Shown here: in pieces, positions 16,580 to 25,162 of the stretch | Position numbering within the stretch: the first letter of the stretch is position 1 | Layout of the letters: every line of letters starts with the position of its first letter | Assembly (NCBI GenBank): GCA_934636245.1 | Contig: CAKUAI010000003.1 | Span: forward strand, 124,001 to 188,000 | Length of the DNA stretch: 64,000 nt | Direction: 5' to 3' | Source of the DNA: an uncultured Coriobacteriales bacterium | GTDB taxonomy: Bacteria > Actinomycetota > Coriobacteriia > Coriobacteriales > UMGS124 | The notes under the pieces: generated by a model | What the model saw: the letters and a program-made list of their open reading frames with translations, nothing else | Database searches by the model: none | What the model was told of the DNA's origin: nothing | Program-made: the position numbers and the translations under genes

Positions 16580-18040
16580 ATGCAGGTGGACGGGCAAAGC
16601 GAAAACGAGTCGATGGCGGGCGAGATGGCGCGTCCGGCTCCCATGATGTTCCACCCCGAGCTCTCCACGTCTCGCCGTTGGGCCGTGCTCGTCAGCTTCG
16701 TGTGGGCCTCGGCCATCTCCATCATGAGCCAGCTCACGATGACCACCTGCCTGCCGTCGATCCTGACCGACTTCGGGGTGTCCACCGAGCACGGCCAGTG
16801 GCTCACCACCTTGTACATGCTGTCGCTGGGCATCATGGTGCCGTGCAGCGGATTCTTTACCACCCGCTTCCAGAGCAGACATATTTTCCTTGGTGCCAAC
16901 CTGGTGTTTCTTGTCGGTCTGCTCGGTGCGTTCGCGCCGAACTTCCAGGCCCTCGTGGCTGTGCGCTTTGTGCAGGGGTTGGCGGCGGGCCTTTTCATCC
17001 CGCTCATGCAAATCGTCGCCTTCAGGCTCTTTCCGCCGGAGCGCCGTGGTTTCGCCATGGGCGTGGTGGCGATTGCCCTGGCGGCGGGCCCCACGATGGG
17101 TCCGCTCGTGGCCGGCATCTGCACCGACCTGTGGGGCTGGCGCGCGGTCTTTTTGGGTGTGGGCCTGCTCACGCTGAGCTCCATCGCGTCGTACCCGGTG
17201 ATGCGCGTGCTGTCCGACCCCACGCAGCACTGTCCCTTCGACGTGCCGTCGCTGGCGATGCTCGCCGTGAGCTTCGTGGGGCTGCTTCTGGGCGTGTCGA
17301 ACCTGGGGGTGTTTTCCAGCGACGCGGCGCAGGGCCTCGTGGAGTCGGGCCTGCCTCTCGTGGTGGGCGTGGCGGCCCTCGCGGTTTTCGTCCGTCGTCA
17401 AAACAGGCTTGCCCAGCCCCTGCTCAACCTCGCGCCCTTCCGCGACCGCCGCTTCGTCATGGGTTCGGCCGCCGTCATGCTCGTCTTTGGCGTGCTTATC
17501 AACACCGAAGTCTTCATGAGCGTCTACATCCAGTCTGACCAGGGCTTTTCGCCCACGGTGGCGGCGCTTACGCTGCTGCCGGGCTCGGTCATATCGGCAA
17601 GCCTGTGCCCCTTCACGGGCCGCGTGCTCGACAAGCACGGCCCTCTGGGTCTGGCAGTCGTGGGTTTTACGGTGCTCGTTGTCGCAGGCACGCTGGCCTC
17701 GTTCGTTGAGGTCTCCTCGCCCCTGGGCTACTCGGTGCTCGCCTTTTCCCTGCGCAGCTTCGGCAACGGCTTCGTGCTGCAGAACATGCAGACGTGGGCG
17801 TGCAACGTCCTGCCTGAGCATCTCATGACACACGGCACGGCCATCACCAACACCATGCGCCAGATGGGTGGCGCCCTCATCAACGCCTCGCTCTTTTCGC
17901 TCATGGGAGCCGCGACGCCCGCGCTTGGGCAGATGGGCGGCATCAAGTTGGCGTTTGCGGTGTCGACGGTCGCCGTCGCGCTCATGGGCGCGTGGCTAAT
18001 CGCAAGCCTGGCGCGGGAGAAGAGGGGAGCAGCGCGATGA
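16580..18040 (+). CDS. MFS drug/multidrug transporter (DHA2-like)
   Basis: A 486-residue polytopic permease. There are about 12-14 hydrophobic segments, with TTCLPSILTDFGVSTEHGQW in TM1-2 and AGPTMGPLVAG as the motif-C equivalent typical of drug:H+ antiporters. FRLFPPERRGFAMG lies in the cytoplasmic loop after TM4. The start is uncertain: GGAGG sits only 2 nt before the ATG at 16580, and Met codons at 16613 and 16625 are alternatives. The stop codon overlaps the next start (ATGA), so translation is coupled to the DUF523 gene. Substrate not predictable. Confidence 0.9.
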   Translation: MQVDGQSENESMAGEMARPAPMMFHPELSTSRRWAVLVSFVWASAISIMSQLTMTTCLPSILTDFGVSTEHGQWLTTLYMLSLGIMVPCSGFFTTRFQSRHIFLGANLVFLVGLLGAFAPNFQALVAVRFVQGLAAGLFIPLMQIVAFRLFPPERRGFAMGVVAIALAAGPTMGPLVAGICTDLWGWRAVFLGVGLLTLSSIASYPVMRVLSDPTQHCPFDVPSLAMLAVSFVGLLLGVSNLGVFSSDAAQGLVESGLPLVVGVAALAVFVRRQNRLAQPLLNLAPFRDRRFVMGSAAVMLVFGVLINTEVFMSVYIQSDQGFSPTVAALTLLPGSVISASLCPFTGRVLDKHGPLGLAVVGFTVLVVAGTLASFVEVSSPLGYSVLAFSLRSFGNGFVLQNMQTWACNVLPEHLMTHGTAITNTMRQMGGALINASLFSLMGAATPALGQMGGIKLAFAVSTVAVALMGAWLIASLAREKRGAAR

Positions 18041-18468
18041 ACATCGCCGTGAGTGCCTGCCTTCTGGGCACGCCCTGCCGCTACGACGGCGGCTCCAAGC
18101 CTTGCGATGCCGTGCTCGCCCTGGGAGAGCGTCACACCCTCGTGCCCATCTGCCCCGAGGTCATGGGAGGGCTTCCCACTCCGCGCCTGCCCAGCGAGAT
18201 CGTCTGCGCCGAGCCCTGTTGCGTGCGTAACGCCGAGGGTGCCGACAACACGGAGGCCTTCGTGCGTGGGGCCGAGCTCGCCCTTGCCTGCGCGCAAGAA
18301 CGCGCCTGCGAGCTGGCCATCCTCAAGGCCAAGAGCCCCAGCTGCGGCATCGGCCGCGTCTACGACGGTACCTTCACCGGCACGCTCACTTCCGGCGACG
18401 GTGTTGCGGCCGCCCTCTTCAAGCAGGCCGGCATCCCTACGACCGATGAGAACCACCTCCCCGAATGA
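18037..18468 (+). CDS. DUF523 family protein
   Basis: 143 residues, matching the short DUF523 family: N-terminal SACLLGTPCRYDG, middle ICPEVMGGLPTPRLPSE, and the late Cys motif LKAKSPSCGIGRVYDG. The biochemical role of the family is not established; the conserved Cys residues suggest metal or cluster binding. It begins within the stop codon of the MFS gene (4-nt overlap), giving a two-gene operon. A REP-like element covers its stop codon. Confidence 0.92.
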   Translation: MNIAVSACLLGTPCRYDGGSKPCDAVLALGERHTLVPICPEVMGGLPTPRLPSEIVCAEPCCVRNAEGADNTEAFVRGAELALACAQERACELAILKAKSPSCGIGRVYDGTFTGTLTSGDGVAAALFKQAGIPTTDENHLPE

Positions 18469-18495
18469 CACAAGGGGACGGCCGTGTCGCGTCAT
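18465..18495. repeat. REP-like element
   Basis: ATGACACAAGGGGACGGCCG then TGTCGCGTCAT: the same core and arms as the other GGGACGG copies. It overlaps the DUF523 stop codon and lies between converging genes. Confidence 0.6.
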
Positions 18496-18512
18496 CCCGA
18501 CACTCCGCGCGC

Positions 18513-19970
18513 CTACCCCACTTCCTTCTCGCACAGAAGGTCGATGAGTTCCTGCTGGGAGTGGACGCCCATCTTGGCGTAGACGTTCTTCACGTGGTAC
18601 TTCACCGTGTTGTAGCTGATGCCGAGCTCCTCTTGGATGCGCGTGGCGGTGTTGCCGTGGGCGAGCAGCGTCATGACGTCGGCCTCGCGTGCCGTGAGGG
18701 CGTAGCGCGCCACCGCCTGCTCGCAGCGGGAGGCGAGGCTGTCGACATACTGCACCTCCACCTGTGGGGCCGCCACGTCGGGTGCGATGCCCTCGATCGC
18801 CGCGTCGAACACAAACGAGCGCCGCGTGAGCAGCGTATAGAGCACAAGGCCGGCCAATACGGCGATTACCAGGGCGTTCTGCAGCAGTTTGTCCCCGGCG
18901 AGCAGGGGAGCAAGGAAGCTGTTGGGAACAAGCCAGAGCGTCACGCCGACCGTGATGCCCGCGTAGCTTATGGCGTTGCCCCAGCAGATGGTGGGGATCG
19001 CCTCGGCGGTGTTGCGCTGCGCCGCAGCCGACAAGGCAAGCCAAATAAGCAGCTGCAGGCACATGTAGCCCATCATGAGCAGGGTGCTCGCGAGCTGTCC
19101 CGTGCGGGCGTCCCCCGTCAGCACGAACATGAACCCGACGGCCACGCTGAAAAAGGCCGCGACGAAGAGCGAGTCGACCTTCGTGGCGGCCTTCGCCTTC
19201 CAGGCGTAGAGGGCGACCGCCCCCGACGAGGCAAGGGAGGCGATGCTCACCGTCAGGGGTCCGGCGTAGTTCTCGCAGCGCAGGGCAAAGCCGTAGGCAA
19301 CGCTGAAGACGAAGATGTACACATAGAACGCATGCGACAGGGGCAGGACCGCCTCGGGCTGGGCGACCTGCTGGCTTGACGTGGGCTCGACCAGGGGGAG
19401 GCGCTCGAAAAAGCCCTGGGTAAGGGGCCGGCAGAGCACGACGACCGCGACGCTTGAGACGGCCGCGATGAGGTTCACCAGTCCATAGGGCGCCCATTCG
19501 TTTATGGCAAACGCCAACACGATGCCCGCCAGGCCCGATAGCGCCATGGAGAGGCAGGCTTGCCGGCGCGGCAGGCGCGCGAGGGACAACAGCCACAAGA
19601 CGATGCCCCACAGGTCGATGGGCGCCACCGCCACGACGCCGGCGACAATTGCAGGGGCGCTGCCAAGCACGACGCCAACGGCGCACAGGGCGTATCCCGC
19701 GACACTCAGCCCGATGGTGCAGACGGTAAGCATGCGGGGCCGGATGAGTGCGGGCCGTTTGCGCGCGATTACGAGACAGGCGATGGCCAGGGCGATGCTG
19801 ACCGCAGTGGAGAGGTCGCGTGACCAGTTGAAGATGCCGTCGTAGGCAAGGTAGAGCGTGCCGTTGAACACGAGCGTCATCATCATGGAGAGCGCGCTGG
19901 CAATGAAAAGCCGCATGTATTCGGCCCTTGTGAGACCGTCTTCGTTGCGCGATGCCTGCGTTTCGCTCAT
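18513..19970 (-). CDS. membrane-embedded LuxR-family transcriptional regulator
   Basis: 485 residues with the same plan as 11253-12734: about twelve hydrophobic segments, then a C-terminal LuxR HTH (LTAREADVMTLLAHGNTATR, then ISYNTVKYHVKNVYAKMGVH). The start at 19970 is preferred because GGAGGG lies 10 nt upstream. An ATG at 19988 (GGGGGT upstream) is possible, while the open frame to 20414 runs through a likely promoter. It is divergent from flavoprotein D with a 217-bp gap, its probable target. Confidence 0.9.
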   Translation of the reverse strand: MSETQASRNEDGLTRAEYMRLFIASALSMMMTLVFNGTLYLAYDGIFNWSRDLSTAVSIALAIACLVIARKRPALIRPRMLTVCTIGLSVAGYALCAVGVVLGSAPAIVAGVVAVAPIDLWGIVLWLLSLARLPRRQACLSMALSGLAGIVLAFAINEWAPYGLVNLIAAVSSVAVVVLCRPLTQGFFERLPLVEPTSSQQVAQPEAVLPLSHAFYVYIFVFSVAYGFALRCENYAGPLTVSIASLASSGAVALYAWKAKAATKVDSLFVAAFFSVAVGFMFVLTGDARTGQLASTLLMMGYMCLQLLIWLALSAAAQRNTAEAIPTICWGNAISYAGITVGVTLWLVPNSFLAPLLAGDKLLQNALVIAVLAGLVLYTLLTRRSFVFDAAIEGIAPDVAAPQVEVQYVDSLASRCEQAVARYALTAREADVMTLLAHGNTATRIQEELGISYNTVKYHVKNVYAKMGVHSQQELIDLLCEKEVG

Positions 19971-20187
19971 GTCGCCCTGACCCTCCATGGTCACCCCCAA
20001 TTTCATCGCGAGAAAATATACCACGTCTAGCAGGCGTTTGTCTGAACCCACTCGCAGCGGGTAGGGCGTTTTGCGGGCCGGGTGGGTAGAGTTCGGGTTG
20101 TTCGCGGCAAGGGAGGCGCACACAGAGACCACCTGCCGCCATACATTTCGCTTGTCACAATCAAGCACATGAGAAAGGATTCCAACC

Positions 20188-22254
20188 ATGGATCGTCGTT
20201 CTTTTGTCACTGGTTCCGCCCTGGGTCTGGCGGGCATCGCCGCCTCGGGCGCCATCGCCGGCGTCGCCCTGGCCGAAGAGGCCGCGGCCACCGAGGCCCC
20301 CGTCGCCACCGCCACGGCGGCCGAGGGCGCCCTCGCCGGCGCCGGCGTCTCCATCCCCGACGCCGCCCCCGCTTGGCTTGGCGCCGAGCCCGAGGTGGAC
20401 GCCGCCGACATCACCGCGACCTACGACTGCGACATCCTCGTCGTCGGCGCGGGCTGCGCCGGTTCTGCCGCTGCCGCCACTGCCGCCGAGCTGGGCCTCA
20501 ACTGCATCACGGTCGAGCGCGCCTCCTGCGTGCCCGAGACCCGCGAGTACCTCTGCGGCGTCAACACCAAGTACACTGCCGGCGAGGAGCCCGTCGACAC
20601 CGGCAAACTCCTCAACGAGATCAGCCGCTACTCCTCCGGCAAGGCCGACCGCGACCTCATCAAGATGTTCATCGACAACTCCGCTGAGACCGTCGAGTGG
20701 GTGGGCAGCTACCTGGAGGCCGCCGGCAAGGAGTGCGTCATCGACGTGCCGAGCGACCACGCCACGGGTGGCACCGACTACTACCTGCCCGTCGTGCAGC
20801 ACGACTGGGAGCCTTCCTACACCCACCCCATGCGCAACGACCTCTTTATGGAAAAGGCCGCCGAGGAGGGCAACGCGGTTCTCTACAACTGCAAGCTCGT
20901 CAAGCTCATCCATGATGAGGAGGGTGTGAAAGGCGGCATCTGCGATTACGAGGGCAACCTTATTCAGATCAACGCTGCGCACACCGTCATCGCCACGGGT
21001 GGCTATGGCGCCAACCCCGAGATGATGATGGCCCTGCAGCCTGACACCGTGCACTGCACCACCGCTTGCAGCTACCATGGCCTCGACGACGGTTCGGGCA
21101 TCAAGGCTGGTATCTGGGCCGGTGGCTCCAAGCAGCCCGACGCCACGCCCATGATCTTCGATCGCGGCGCTGTGGTGCCCGGCCAGAATGCCGGCTATGA
21201 GCTGTGCGACGACGGCGCCTACCGCTTCCCTGGCAAGAATTACCAGCTCAATATCGGTAGTCAGCCCTTCCTTAAGGTCAACCGCGACGGCAAGCGCTTC
21301 GCCAACGAGTCCACGCCCTATGACAACATGCTCTTTGCCACGCGCCGTCAGCCCGGCGGCGTGTTCTGCCAGGTGTTCGACGGCAACTGCGACCCGGACA
21401 TTGTGCGCTTCTCGATGATCGGTTGCGCGAGCTACACCACCGCCATGGTGCGCGACGCCGGCTTCACCGCCGAGGAGTTCATCTCCATGGACGGCGGCGA
21501 CGGCCTGTTCGTGAAGGCCGACACGCTTGAGGAGCTTGCCGACAAGCTGGGCTTCGAGGGCGACGCCAAGGACACCTTCCTGGCAACCTGCGAGCGCTAC
21601 AACGAGCTGTTCGACGCCCAGAAGGACGACGACTACGGCAAGGAGGACTACCGCCTTTCCGAGCTGCGCACCCCGCCCTTCTACGGCTGCTGGTACGGCG
21701 CCTCGCTGCTCGGCACGCTCGACGGCCTCAACATCAACGCCAAGATGCAGGTGCTCGACGCCGACTACAACGTGGTGCCCGGCCTCTATGCCGCCGGCGA
21801 CGCCTCGGGCAGCTTCTTCTACACCAACTACCCTGAGTACATCCCCGGCCTGGCCGCCTGCCGCTCGGTCACCGAGGGCCGTCAGTGCGTCAAGATGATC
21901 GCCGAGGACGCGGGCCTTGCTGCAGGTGCCGAGAAGACCCAGGTAGAGGCTCCTGTGGCAACTCCCGCTGTGGCCGACTGCGCCGACGGCGCCTACACGG
22001 GCAGCGCCGAGGGCATCGGTGGCACCCTCAACGTGACGATTGAGATCTCTGGCGGCAAGCTCACGGTGACCGAGATTGGCCCCAACTACGAGACTCCTCG
22101 CTACCCGGGCTACGGCGCCATCGAGAACGGTACCTTCGCCGAGCAAATCGAGGCTGCTCAGTCCGACCAGATCGACGGCGTCACCATGGCGACCATCACC
22201 ACCGGCGCCATCAAGCGTGCCCTGCGCGACGCCCTCTTGCAGGCTGCGAAGTAA
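20188..22254 (+). CDS. exported flavoprotein D: FAD reductase + FMN-binding domain (C-terminal)
   Basis: 688 residues. The Tat signal is MDRRSFVTGSALG, then an Ala/Pro-rich linker and the FAD motif GAGCAG (about 86-91). FLKVNRDGKRFANE and the loop GDASGSFFYTNYPEYIPG place it next to flavoprotein C. Residues about 595-685 form an FMN_bind domain whose attachment motif reads DGVTMATITTGAIKRAL, so the usual Ser-Gly is replaced by Thr-Met before the acceptor Thr. RBS AAAGGA. The divergent LuxR regulator at 18513-19970 is the likely controller. It probably reduces an organic acceptor outside the membrane; substrate unknown. Confidence 0.92.
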   Translation: MDRRSFVTGSALGLAGIAASGAIAGVALAEEAAATEAPVATATAAEGALAGAGVSIPDAAPAWLGAEPEVDAADITATYDCDILVVGAGCAGSAAAATAAELGLNCITVERASCVPETREYLCGVNTKYTAGEEPVDTGKLLNEISRYSSGKADRDLIKMFIDNSAETVEWVGSYLEAAGKECVIDVPSDHATGGTDYYLPVVQHDWEPSYTHPMRNDLFMEKAAEEGNAVLYNCKLVKLIHDEEGVKGGICDYEGNLIQINAAHTVIATGGYGANPEMMMALQPDTVHCTTACSYHGLDDGSGIKAGIWAGGSKQPDATPMIFDRGAVVPGQNAGYELCDDGAYRFPGKNYQLNIGSQPFLKVNRDGKRFANESTPYDNMLFATRRQPGGVFCQVFDGNCDPDIVRFSMIGCASYTTAMVRDAGFTAEEFISMDGGDGLFVKADTLEELADKLGFEGDAKDTFLATCERYNELFDAQKDDDYGKEDYRLSELRTPPFYGCWYGASLLGTLDGLNINAKMQVLDADYNVVPGLYAAGDASGSFFYTNYPEYIPGLAACRSVTEGRQCVKMIAEDAGLAAGAEKTQVEAPVATPAVADCADGAYTGSAEGIGGTLNVTIEISGGKLTVTEIGPNYETPRYPGYGAIENGTFAEQIEAAQSDQIDGVTMATITTGAIKRALRDALLQAAK

Positions 22255-22349
22255 CACGAAGGGGCGGGTGCGGTGTGCCATTCGCACGCCGCTACCTGCT
22301 AGATAGCTAAACACGCGCCCGGGGCCAGCCTCATGCCGGCCCCGGGCGC
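22254..22349. terminator. REP-like element followed by strong bidirectional terminator
   Basis: 22254-22284 is a REP-like copy (CGAAGGGGCGGGTGCGGTG). 22315-22349 is GCGCCCGGGGCC paired with GGCCCCGGGCGC, followed by CTTGTTT. It separates the converging genes ending at 22254 and 22398. Confidence 0.75.
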
Positions 22350-22397
22350 ACTTGTTTGCCGTATGTGCTGGCACGCCGCCTGCCGCGCCGCTCCGAG

Positions 22398-22862
22398 CTA
22401 GCTGATGCGGAAGTTGCCTTCGAGCGGGTCGAAGCCGAACCAGTGGAAGCCGTCGATGTCGTAGGACGTGCACACCACGGGGAAGTCGACGCCCTTGTCG
22501 GTGTACCAGAAATGCTTGATGTTCACCGAGTAGGTGTTGCGCGACGTGGGCACGCATTGACCTGACCAGTAAATGAGGTGGTCATTGTAGGTGACGATGA
22601 AGCCCTGCACATACTCCCAAGCGTTTGCGCTGGTAAGAGCAGTGGAACGGTCGGTGAAGTAGAGGTTGCGCAGCGTGCGGCTGCCGCCATCGACGCACGG
22701 CACGCTCACTGCGGTGTTCCAGAACCAGCCGTAGGGGATGTCGCCCTCCTTGGTGGGCGCGGTGGGCCAAGCGGCGAGTGCCTCGCTTGCTCCCATGGCG
22801 ACGCTTGCTGCAAGAGCCGCCCCTGCCGTTGCCGTAATAAACGAGCGCCTGCTGAGTTCCAT
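22398..22862 (-). CDS. small Tat-exported protein of unknown function
   Basis: 154 residues. MELSRRSFITATAG is a clear Tat signal, with cleavage likely after SEALA. The mature part of about 120 residues is rich in aromatic residues (YGWFWNTAV, IKHFWYTDKG, DGFHWFGFD) and has two Cys, but no cofactor motif. I do not recognise the family. It is monocistronic: the terminator at 22315 lies downstream and a 270-bp gap upstream. Export in folded form suggests a partner or cofactor, possibly for the neighbouring reductase; this is inference only. Confidence 0.75.
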   Translation of the reverse strand: MELSRRSFITATAGAALAASVAMGASEALAAWPTAPTKEGDIPYGWFWNTAVSVPCVDGGSRTLRNLYFTDRSTALTSANAWEYVQGFIVTYNDHLIYWSGQCVPTSRNTYSVNIKHFWYTDKGVDFPVVCTSYDIDGFHWFGFDPLEGNFRIS

Positions 22863-23133
22863 AACGCACTCCCATCTTCGTAGGGGCGCAGGGCCATGGT
22901 GCGCCTTGCTCTGTCAGCCTTACTGTACCATCTTTGGCCTGGTTGCGCACCTGCCAGCCCTACGGGGCTTGTACGCCTTCCTTCTCAAAAAATTTTTCCG
23001 CCCCGTGAAACATCTCAGCCCTCGCACGCGTATATATCAGTGAAGGGCGCCCTTCGAGAGTGCGACAGCGTGTCACTTGAGTCCGATGTCGCGCGGCTAC
23101 ACTGTACGTCCCCTGCGTGAAAGGACCGCATCC

Positions 23134-23616
23134 GTGCAAGACAAAGAGCAGTTCATCAAGGTGGTGAACATGCACAAAGGCAGTGTGTTTCGCCTGGCAT
23201 ATGGCTACCTGCGCAACCGCGCCGACGCCGAAGACGTGGTGCAGGAAGTGTTTCTCAAGCTGCATCGTTTCGGCGGCAGCTTTGAGAGCGACGAGCACGT
23301 GAAGCGCTGGCTGCTGCGGGTGACCGTCAACGAATGCACGTCGGTGTACAGGGCGCTTCGCCTGCGGCCGGAGAACATCGATGATTACATCGATACGCTC
23401 GAGATGCCCGAGAAGGAGCGCGACGGCGAGCTCGTGCGCCAGCTCATGGCCCTGCCCACGCGCTACCGCACGGTCCTCTACCTGTACTACTTCGAAGGTT
23501 ACTCGACTCACGAGGTCGCAGACCTGCTAGGGGTGCCCGACGCCACGGTGCGCACGCGACTGGCGCGGGGACGTGCAAAGCTCAAGGACGTATTGGACGA
23601 AGGGGGCACGCGATGA
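23134..23616 (+). CDS. ECF-type RNA polymerase sigma factor
   Basis: 160 residues. Region 2 contains RLAYGYLRNRADAEDVVQEV (about 25-45), and region 4 reads YYFEGYSTHEVADLLGVPDA with TVRTRLARGR. The GTG at 23134 is the start: AAAGGA lies 8 nt upstream, and the ATGs at 23077 and 23086 have no ribosome-binding site. The stop codon overlaps the next gene's ATG (ATGA), so it is translationally coupled to its probable anti-sigma factor. Confidence 0.93.
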   Translation: MQDKEQFIKVVNMHKGSVFRLAYGYLRNRADAEDVVQEVFLKLHRFGGSFESDEHVKRWLLRVTVNECTSVYRALRLRPENIDDYIDTLEMPEKERDGELVRQLMALPTRYRTVLYLYYFEGYSTHEVADLLGVPDATVRTRLARGRAKLKDVLDEGGTR

Positions 23617-24839
23617 CCCATACACAGCACACCTCGTCGGAAATGACGCCCGAAGACCTCGATCGCGCGCGGTTCAAGCGGGCACTTTCGAGCATGGACG
23701 CCTCTGACGAGACGATTGAGAGGATCATGCGCATGGCTGAGAAAGAAGATAGGTTGCAGGCGCAACAGGAGCAGACGTTTTCCCAGGTAACAGGCTCGGG
23801 CTCGCACAGCAAGAAGGTGCCCCGCGCCCCGCGTGGCAGGCTTCGCGTGCGCACGGCGGTTGCAATCGCGGCCGCCACGGCGCTCGTCGCGTCGGCAGCG
23901 TATGCCGCGGTGAACGTCGATTTCGCTCAGCTCGCGTTCGGGCCAAAGGGCAACGCCGACGTCGAGGCGCACACGGTGGTGGAACAGGATTGCATCAACC
24001 CGGTGACCGGCGAGCCCAAGAGCTGGGTCGCCCCGTCGCGTACCTGGGCGGATGTGGACGAACAGACTGCCGAGCGCCTGCTCGACGGCTATGTGTTCGA
24101 CGCGGGGCTCACGGCCGAGTTGCACGGTTATACGCTCACCGTGGGCCAGTGCGTGATGGACGAGAACGGCAACGGCATCGCGGCCATCACGATCGAGAAC
24201 CCCGACGGCGTCGATATTGCCGACGCTGGGTATGGCGAGGTGTACCTCTCGAACGACGCCCCGGTTTTCGAGCTCGTGCAGTCTCCCGACGGCGAGTCGC
24301 CCTGGGACGTTCGCATTGTGCGCGACGTCGAGGCCAGCACGGATACCAAGCTTGTGGGCGCCGCCTACTTCGGCCCGTTCAGGGGAACCATCGGCGAGGG
24401 CCTCGTCTGGTCGCTGGAAAACCGTGAAGACGGCGGTCAGTCCTCGGTGCAGGCCAGCAACGCTGCAGGTGAGTCCACCTATCTGCCTGCCGCAACCGTG
24501 CCTGCGAAGGAGTTCAAGGACGAAGACGGCGCGACGGTGGAGCTTTCTCCCATCGGTATGGTGCAGCATCCCGCCAGGGCCGACCAACACATACGGGAAG
24601 TGGTGATTCGCTTTACGGACGGCACCGAGTACACGGTGGACCGTTGGGGAGTGGATGACCCGGTTGTCAACAGCGTGCTGTCCTACGGATATGGCTGGGA
24701 GAACGAGGACGACGGCGCCCGCGTGTTCAACCGCCTCGTCGACGTCGATGCGGTGGAGTCTATCGTGCTGCGTGGCGTCATTCGGGCCGATGACCCCAAC
24801 GACGAGCAGGAATTCGAAACGGTGCTGAGCGCCTCGTAG
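23613..24839 (+). CDS. probable membrane-anchored anti-sigma factor / sigma-operon protein
   Basis: 408 residues: an N-terminal cytoplasmic segment of about 80 residues (EDLDRARFKRALSSMDASDE), one membrane helix (about 86-106, AVAIAAATALVASAAYAAV), and an extracytoplasmic beta-rich domain of about 300 residues. This is the layout of anti-sigma factors with large sensory domains encoded right after ECF sigma genes; no zinc ASD HxxxCxxC motif is visible. The 4-nt overlap with the sigma gene supports the pairing. The sensed signal is unknown. Confidence 0.75.
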   Translation: MTHTQHTSSEMTPEDLDRARFKRALSSMDASDETIERIMRMAEKEDRLQAQQEQTFSQVTGSGSHSKKVPRAPRGRLRVRTAVAIAAATALVASAAYAAVNVDFAQLAFGPKGNADVEAHTVVEQDCINPVTGEPKSWVAPSRTWADVDEQTAERLLDGYVFDAGLTAELHGYTLTVGQCVMDENGNGIAAITIENPDGVDIADAGYGEVYLSNDAPVFELVQSPDGESPWDVRIVRDVEASTDTKLVGAAYFGPFRGTIGEGLVWSLENREDGGQSSVQASNAAGESTYLPAATVPAKEFKDEDGATVELSPIGMVQHPARADQHIREVVIRFTDGTEYTVDRWGVDDPVVNSVLSYGYGWENEDDGARVFNRLVDVDAVESIVLRGVIRADDPNDEQEFETVLSAS

Positions 24840-25048
24840 TGGCTGGTATAGGTGGACTTGTCTTGCAGGGTCACATGGCTGTTATTTCAAACCGTCTGGT
24901 TTGCTGCGCTTGTATCCGCTGACAGATATCCTGATTCGTGACTACGCAGCCGCCAGCTCGATTCTTTGGGGCGGCCCGGCGTGAACGACTTGAATTGTTG
25001 CGTTTTGCATTATCGGCCTAGGCAGCAGACTTGTAGCGCAATCGAAAA

Positions 25049-25086
25049 GCGCCCGCCTTCCTCGCGCAATCGAGGAAGGCGGGCGC
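25049..25086. terminator. bidirectional terminator
   Basis: GCGCCCGCCTTCCTCG and CGAGGAAGGCGGGCGC form a perfect 16-bp stem with loop CGCAAT, with AAAA before and CTTGTTT after. It serves the converging genes ending at 24839 and 25163. The rest of 24840-25162 shows nothing. Confidence 0.9.
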
Positions 25087-25162
25087 ACTTGTTTGCGCCG
25101 GTAGTTTTGCTCATCTGCGTTAGAGCTTGCTGATGCCGCAACGCCCTGTGCACGATATATCT

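Noticed and set aside
19971..20414. N-terminal extension of the LuxR gene to 20414
   Set aside because: The extension overlaps the flavoprotein D signal region in antisense and lacks an RBS; the start at 19970 has GGAGGG and gives the family length.
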